From: an uncultured Erysipelotrichaceae bacterium
GTDB lineage: Bacteria; Bacillota_I; Bacilli_A; RF39; UBA660
Direction: 5' to 3'
DNA: 10,378 bases
Assembly: GCA_902797105.1 (NCBI GenBank)
Contig: CADBRL010000117.1
Coordinates: 1 to 10,378 of the forward strand
Notes under the pieces: generated by a model
What the model saw: the letters and a program-made list of their open reading frames with translations, nothing else
Told to the model about the DNA's origin: nothing
Database searches by the model: none
Part shown: positions 6,790 through 10,378 of the stretch, piece by piece
Position numbering within the stretch: the stretch's first letter is position 1
Layout of the letters: each line of letters starts with the position of its first letter
Translations under genes and position numbers: made by a program

Positions 6790-8519
6790 ATTTATTTACA
6801 TTTTTGAGGAGAAGAAAACCAATACCTGAGCCTTGGGCTAAATATTACACAAAAGATGAACTGAACATAAAAATACCTGATATAAGTATGTATGATCAAG
6901 TAAAAAAAAGTAGTTATTTATATCCAGACTATACTGCTTATGAATATATGGGATATAAATGTACATATAAAGATTTCATTCAAGAAATAAATGAATATGC
7001 TAAAGTTTTTACAAAAGCTGGAGTTAAACATGGAGATATTATTACAATAATGCTTCCTAATGTACCTAATGTTTTAGTAAGCTTGTATGCATTAAATAAA
7101 ATTGGTGCGATTGCTAATATGGTACATCCTTTATCTAGTGAAGAAGAAATATTATTTAGTTTGACATCTACTAAAAGTAAACATTTAATAATGCTAAATA
7201 CTTTTTATACAAAGATTGAAAATATTATAGATAAAACAGATGTAAAAGAAGTTATTTTTGCTAGTGCATCTGATTATATGCCTTTTTTTCTAAAAGTTGG
7301 TTACAATTTAAGTCAAATTGGTAAATATAAAAAACATCCAAAGAAGGATAAATATTTAAGTTGGAAAGGCTTTTATAAAAAATATTATAGTACTGAATAT
7401 ATAAAATTTCCTAAGTTTGGTAAAGATACACCCGCTGTTATCATTCATAGTGGTGGTACTAGTGGAACACCTAAAAATGTTGTTATTCAAAATAGAGCGT
7501 TTATCCTTGGAGCACTTCAAGAAAAAATATCAATGAAAAATTTGCATGCTGGGGATTGTTGTCTTGCTATTATGCCTAATTTTCATGGGTTTGGTTTAAG
7601 TGTTTTAATGCATACGCCACTTGCGTTAGGTTGTTATTCAATTTTAATTCCTCAATTTGATGCTAAAAAGTTTGATATTATGTTTCATAAAAAAAATCCT
7701 TCATGTGTTCTTGGAGTACCAACCTTATATGAAGCTTTAATGAGTAATAATAATGTGAAAAATTTAGATTTATCAAATTTAAAATATATTGTTTCTGGTG
7801 GAGATATCTTACCTAAATCTTTGGAAAATAAAATGAATGAATATTTGAAAGAACATAATTCACCTGGAAAGATTACACAAGGCTATGGACTATCTGAGGC
7901 TCTTGCTGCTGTTTGTCTTGCTTGTGATGATGTAAATAAATCTGGTTCGGTGGGAATACCACTTGCAGGAAATCAAGTTAAGATTATTGATCCAGCAACT
8001 AGAGAAACTCTAAAGTATGGAGATGTTGGTGAAATATGTGTTCATTCAAAAGCATTTATGCAAGGTTATTTAAATGATGAAAGTGAAACGAATACAGCAC
8101 TTCAAGTGCATAAAGATGGACATGTTTGGCTTCATACTGGTGATTTAGGTTATATGGATGAAGATGGTTTTGTTTTCTATAAAGGAAGACTTAAAAGGAT
8201 GATTGTTTCAAGTGGATATAATGTTTATCCATCACATGTTGAAGAAGTTATTGAGTCACATCCTGCAGTTTTACAATGTACTGTAGTTGGAGTGCCTCAT
8301 CCTTATAAACAAGAAGTACCAAAAGCTTTTATAGTTTTAAAAGAAGGGTACATGGCGATGTTTGTTAAAGATGATATTAAAGCTTATTGTAAGAAAAAAT
8401 TATCTAAATATATGATACCAGCAGAATTTGTTTTTAGAAAAAGACTTCCTAAAACAAAACTTGGTAAAGTAGATTTTAAAACATTGCAAAAAGATACTCG
8501 AGGTGATTACGATGAATAA
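6786..8519 (+). CDS. Long-chain acyl-CoA (or acyl-ACP) synthetase, AMP-binding family
   Basis: This ANL-superfamily adenylating enzyme of 577 residues activates fatty acids with ATP to acyl-AMP and then loads them on CoA or acyl carrier protein. It has the ATP loop SGGTSGTPK (222-230, the residue after PK being Asn instead of Gly), the A5 motif GYGLSE (366-371), TGD (451-453) and the GRLKRMI hinge (from 467). NVYP follows the hinge, and the A10 motif PKTKLGKVD (555-563) carries the catalytic Lys K561. Both the large N-terminal domain and the mobile C-terminal lid are complete. It starts with GTG, overlapping the TGA of the acyltransferase by 4 nt, with AAGGGAG about 8 nt upstream. It overlaps the next acyltransferase by 8 nt. 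Lying between two PlsC genes implies a role in fatty-acid activation for phospholipid acylation, for example uptake of host or diet fatty acids, rather than degradation (inference). An acid substrate other than long-chain fatty acid is not excluded. Confidence 0.9.
   Translation: MNLFTFLRRRKPIPEPWAKYYTKDELNIKIPDISMYDQVKKSSYLYPDYTAYEYMGYKCTYKDFIQEINEYAKVFTKAGVKHGDIITIMLPNVPNVLVSLYALNKIGAIANMVHPLSSEEEILFSLTSTKSKHLIMLNTFYTKIENIIDKTDVKEVIFASASDYMPFFLKVGYNLSQIGKYKKHPKKDKYLSWKGFYKKYYSTEYIKFPKFGKDTPAVIIHSGGTSGTPKNVVIQNRAFILGALQEKISMKNLHAGDCCLAIMPNFHGFGLSVLMHTPLALGCYSILIPQFDAKKFDIMFHKKNPSCVLGVPTLYEALMSNNNVKNLDLSNLKYIVSGGDILPKSLENKMNEYLKEHNSPGKITQGYGLSEALAAVCLACDDVNKSGSVGIPLAGNQVKIIDPATRETLKYGDVGEICVHSKAFMQGYLNDESETNTALQVHKDGHVWLHTGDLGYMDEDGFVFYKGRLKRMIVSSGYNVYPSHVEEVIESHPAVLQCTVVGVPHPYKQEVPKAFIVLKEGYMAMFVKDDIKAYCKKKLSKYMIPAEFVFRKRLPKTKLGKVDFKTLQKDTRGDYDE
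8500..8506 (+). promoter_or_regulatory. Ribosome binding site that decides the second plsC start
   Basis: GAGGTGA, within the end of the synthetase gene, has its GAGG core 8 nt before ATG 8512. The in-frame GTG at 8503 lies inside this site, so it is not a plausible start. Confidence 0.75.
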
Positions 8520-9102
8520 AATGCCTATTTTATATAGAATTGGAAGATTTATACTTGGACCATTTTTTAAATGGTATTATAATCCCACTATAATTGGAAA
8601 AGAAAATATACCCAAAGATGGTGCAATATTAATAGTAGGAAACCATAAGCATTTATATGATCAATGTTTATCAATTATTTCTACCAAAAGATTTATTAAA
8701 TATATGGCAAAAAGAGAATATTTTGATAATAAAAAAACAAGATGGTTCTTTAAAGCAGTTGGATGTATTTCTGTTGATCGAAGTGTTCATGATGGTAAAG
8801 CCAAAGGAGAAGCAATTGAAACCCTTAAAAATGGAGGTGCTATTGGTCTTTTTCCTGAAGGGACTAGAAATAAAACTCAAGAGTTTTTACTCCCTTTCAA
8901 ATTTGGTGCTGTTTCGATGGCCAAAAAAACTGATGCTTATTTAGTGCCATTTGGAATTACTGGCGATTATGTTTTTAGAAGTAAGAATTTAGTAATTAAA
9001 TATGGTAAGCCTTTTAAAGTAACAGATTTGGAACTTGAAGAAGCTAATAATTTGCTATACGAAACAGTAAAAAAGTTAATGGAAGATACCTTGGAAAAGT
9101 AG
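8512..9102 (+). CDS. plsC: PlsC-type 1-acyl-sn-glycerol-3-phosphate acyltransferase (second copy)
   Basis: This is a 196-residue lysophospholipid acyltransferase, predicted to acylate a lysolipid at the membrane. It has the catalytic box NHKHLYD (H45, D50), the block II region VGCISVDR (83-90), a canonical FPEGTR (114-119) and a VPF segment. It is a clear paralogue of the first acyltransferase, sharing PxIIGxENIP near the N-terminus and STKR after the catalytic box, but it keeps the Arg of FPEGTR that the first copy lacks. The two may therefore use different acceptors, or one may be a broad-specificity partner of the ligase (inference). ATG 8512 overlaps the end of the synthetase gene by 8 nt, indicating translational coupling. 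The TAG stop is embedded in the operon terminator. Confidence 0.9.
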   Translation: MNKMPILYRIGRFILGPFFKWYYNPTIIGKENIPKDGAILIVGNHKHLYDQCLSIISTKRFIKYMAKREYFDNKKTRWFFKAVGCISVDRSVHDGKAKGEAIETLKNGGAIGLFPEGTRNKTQEFLLPFKFGAVSMAKKTDAYLVPFGITGDYVFRSKNLVIKYGKPFKVTDLELEEANNLLYETVKKLMEDTLEK

Positions 9103-9121
9103 AATTTATTCTGCTTTTTTG
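9098..9121 (+). terminator. Intrinsic terminator overlapping the stop codon of the acyltransferase operon
   Basis: AGTAGAA (9098-9104) pairs with TTCTGCT (9109-9115) around TTTA, and the stem can be extended by A-T pairs into the T run that follows. The TAG stop (9100-9102) lies in the 5' arm, so ribosomes finishing the gene would cover part of the hairpin. Confidence 0.75.
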
Positions 9122-9134
9122 TTATTTTGTGAAA

Positions 9135-9185
9135 GTTCTTTGATTTTTCGGCACTTTAGTATAAAAAGTCCTTTGATTTTTCGGC
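9135..9185 (+). repeat. Two direct repeats GTYCTTTGATTTTTCGGC, 33-nt period
   Basis: Copies at 9135-9152 and 9168-9185 are identical except for one T/C. They are spaced 33 nt start to start, about three helical turns, so both would face the same side of the DNA. They end just upstream of a candidate -35 element (9193-9198). Paired sites for a transcription factor acting on the dehydrogenase promoter are plausible, but the regulator is not known. Confidence 0.7.
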
Positions 9186-9192
9186 GTTACAC

Positions 9193-9221
9193 TTGATTAT
9201 TAATCCAAAATATGCTATACC
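9193..9221 (+). promoter_or_regulatory. Candidate extended -10 promoter for the dehydrogenase gene
   Basis: TTGATT (9193-9198), a 17-nt spacer and TATACC (9216-9221) preceded by TGC (9213-9215) form an extended -10 arrangement. Transcription would start near 9228, giving a leader of about 100 nt that contains the inverted repeat at 9227-9250. Confidence 0.5.
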
Positions 9222-9226
9222 TATGT

Positions 9227-9250
9227 TAACAAAATATGAAAGTTTTGTTA
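9227..9250. repeat. Inverted repeat TAACAAAA-N8-TTTTGTTA
   Basis: Perfect 8-bp arms at 9227-9234 and 9243-9250 are separated by 8 nt. The repeat lies at the predicted start of the upstream promoter and ahead of the second candidate promoter, a suitable place for a dimeric repressor operator. As RNA it would be a weak AT hairpin without a T tract, so it is not a terminator. Confidence 0.5.
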
Positions 9251-9253
9251 CGT

Positions 9254-9280
9254 TTTACAGAAGTCTGTGACTAGTATAAA
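9254..9280 (+). promoter_or_regulatory. Second candidate promoter for the dehydrogenase gene
   Basis: TATAAA (9275-9280) has a -35-like TTTACA (9254-9259) only 15 nt upstream, a shorter spacer than ideal. The TAGTATAAAAGTC context around the -10 recurs at 9157-9170 with one extra A. Confidence 0.35.
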
Positions 9281-9325
9281 AGTCAAAATTTTATGTACTA
9301 AAAAATTTGGGAAGAAAGGAATAAT

Positions 9326-10258
9326 ATGAAAAATATAACAATTTTAGGTGGTGGAGTATTAGGTAGCCAAATAGCATTTCAAACGTGCTACTGTGGATAC
9401 AATGTCACAATTTATTTAAGAAGTAAAGAAAGTATTAAAAGATGTAAGAAGAGACTTGAAGAGGTAAAAAAATCTTACATTGATGCTATAAATATAATGA
9501 AAAAGGAAAAAAATATAAATACTTGGTCTTTGGGTATAGCAGATTTTGATAAATTTAATGCTAGTAAATCTTTAAAAAATGTTGAAGAAGTCTTAAATAA
9601 AATAAATTTTGAAATTGATTTGGAAAAATCTGTTTGTGATGCTGATTTAGTGATTGAGTCTATGAGTGAAGATTTTGATGCTAAAAAAGATATTTATGGG
9701 AAAATAGCACCACTTCTTCCAGAAAAAACAATATTGGTTACTAATTCATCAACGATGCTTCCAAGTAAACTTGCAAAATTTACAAAAAGAGAAAATAAGT
9801 TTTTAGCTCTTCATTTTGCTAATTCAATATGGAAAAATAATATTGTTGAAGTAATGATGCATAAAGATACTAATGAAAAATATTTTGAAGAAGTAATAGA
9901 TTTTGCTAAAAGTATTAGAATGGTGCCACTTCCACTTCGAAAAGAAAAGTCTGGATATTTACTTAATTCCATGCTAATTCCCCTTTTATTTTCTGGTCTT
10001 GATTTACTTGTAAATGGTATTAGTGATGTAGAAAGTATTGATACAGCTTGGAAAAGGGGAACAGGATCGCCGAAAGGGCCATTTGAAATTCTTGATACAG
10101 TGGGGCTTAAAACAGCATATGATATTGTGTTAATGTATGTCAAAATTCCAAAATTTTTAGCACCATATAATTTTAGAGGCATGGAAAAGTTACTTAAAAC
10201 TTATATTGATGAAGGAAAATTAGGTAAGTCTAGTGGAGAAGGCTTTTATAAATATTAA
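9326..10258 (+). CDS. 3-hydroxyacyl-CoA dehydrogenase family protein
   Basis: This 310-residue cytoplasmic oxidoreductase is predicted to interconvert 3-hydroxyacyl-CoA and 3-oxoacyl-CoA with NAD(P). It has the two-domain 3HCDH layout: a Rossmann domain with GGGVLG (8-13), VIESMSEDFDAKKDIY (109-124) and TNSST (139-143), the catalytic-region His in HFANSIW (163-169), then the C-terminal helical domain with GYLLN (210-214) and GSPKGPFEILDTVGL. It ends in the family's usual GKLGKSSGEGFYKY. Two departures stand out: HFANSIW replaces the common HFFNP, and the end of the second beta strand reads YLRS instead of an acidic residue, which suggests NADP(H) preference (inference). AGAAAGGA (9313-9320) precedes ATG by 5 nt. 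No thiolase or acyl-CoA dehydrogenase lies beside it, so a full beta-oxidation cluster is not seen. A hydroxy-acid dehydrogenase with another substrate (for example a lambda-crystallin-like enzyme) remains possible. Confidence 0.85.
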   Translation: MKNITILGGGVLGSQIAFQTCYCGYNVTIYLRSKESIKRCKKRLEEVKKSYIDAINIMKKEKNINTWSLGIADFDKFNASKSLKNVEEVLNKINFEIDLEKSVCDADLVIESMSEDFDAKKDIYGKIAPLLPEKTILVTNSSTMLPSKLAKFTKRENKFLALHFANSIWKNNIVEVMMHKDTNEKYFEEVIDFAKSIRMVPLPLRKEKSGYLLNSMLIPLLFSGLDLLVNGISDVESIDTAWKRGTGSPKGPFEILDTVGLKTAYDIVLMYVKIPKFLAPYNFRGMEKLLKTYIDEGKLGKSSGEGFYKY

Positions 10259-10378
10259 TGTATAAATGGTTTTATGAAACACCATCTGGTTTTGATAATA
10301 TGGTTATGACATCAGATGGAAAATACTTAACAGCTTTAGTATTTCAAAATTCTAATGATATAGAAAAAATAGAAAAAA
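10258..10378 (+). CDS. Partial: probable methylated-DNA--protein-cysteine methyltransferase (Ogt type), N-terminus
   Basis: An open frame of 40 codons runs off the window. It starts at an ATG that shares one base with the dehydrogenase stop (TAATG), so it is translationally coupled. Its own ribosome binding site is weak (GGAGAAGG, about 15 nt upstream). The start FYETPSG, followed by MVMTSDGKYLTALVF, matches the N-terminal beta-sheet domain of Ogt/MGMT proteins (Y-x-T-P-x-G, then a short strand and D-G-x-x-L-T-x-L-x-F). That family repairs O6-alkylguanine by suicide transfer to a cysteine. The diagnostic PCHR active site lies beyond the window, so the call rests on the N-terminus only. Confidence 0.6.
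   Translation, partial: MYKWFYETPSGFDNMVMTSDGKYLTALVFQNSNDIEKIEK

Noticed and set aside
8657..8944. Alternative + frame and an antisense frame inside the second plsC
   Set aside because: The real frame carries the NHxxxxD and FPEGTR motifs. The others are AT-rich shadows.
9135..9185. Tandem repeats considered as a minimal CRISPR array
   Set aside because: There are only two 18-nt units with a 15-nt gap, no dyad in the repeat and no cas genes nearby.
9811..10182. Antisense open frame within the dehydrogenase gene
   Set aside because: It lies opposite the conserved 3HCDH C-terminal domain and shows no supporting signals.

Overview
The window is a stretch of AT-rich, low-GC Gram-positive (Firmicutes-like) chromosome. 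All genes lie on the + strand, have strong AGGAG-type ribosome binding sites, and use codons ending in A or T. A T-box riboswitch controls valS, which is typical of Firmicutes. TGA is a stop (the first acyltransferase gene ends in TGA) and tryptophan is encoded by TGG, so the code is standard and mycoplasma-type code 4 is excluded. An uncultured gut-type member of the Bacilli or a Mycoplasmatota-like lineage is a reasonable guess, but no marker here fixes the taxon.

Layout. (1) 1-172: an island of about 56% G+C with long hairpins, probably a structured non-coding RNA or leader whose family I cannot name. (2) 272-3274: two adjacent genes for membrane-anchored, extracytoplasmic proteins of unknown function. 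They share a roughly 260-300 residue module with a conserved cysteine pair, present twice in the first protein and once in the second. (3) About 3301-6061: a complete T-box leader with its terminator, then valS (valyl-tRNA synthetase) and an intrinsic terminator. (4) 6168-9121: a well-formed promoter, then an overlapping three-gene operon of PlsC-type acyltransferase, acyl-CoA/ACP synthetase and a second PlsC-type acyltransferase, ending in a terminator that overlaps the last stop codon. (5) 9122-10378: a regulatory intergenic region with tandem and inverted repeats and two candidate promoters, then a 3-hydroxyacyl-CoA dehydrogenase family gene coupled by a one-base stop/start overlap to the 5' end of what looks like an Ogt-type DNA repair methyltransferase, cut off by the window end.

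How the genes work together. The 6168-9121 operon makes biochemical sense as fatty-acid activation and phospholipid acylation. The ligase activates free fatty acids, and the two acyltransferases move acyl groups onto (lyso)glycerophospholipid. The acyltransferase-then-ligase order mirrors the domain order of the fused E. coli Aas protein. The dehydrogenase downstream acts on hydroxyacyl substrates but has its own promoter region. valS is an independent, tRNA-regulated unit. The two surface proteins have no obvious functional link to their neighbours.

The most novel-looking items are the GC-rich RNA candidate at the left edge, the three-copy cysteine-bearing surface module, and the repeat-rich control region before the dehydrogenase.
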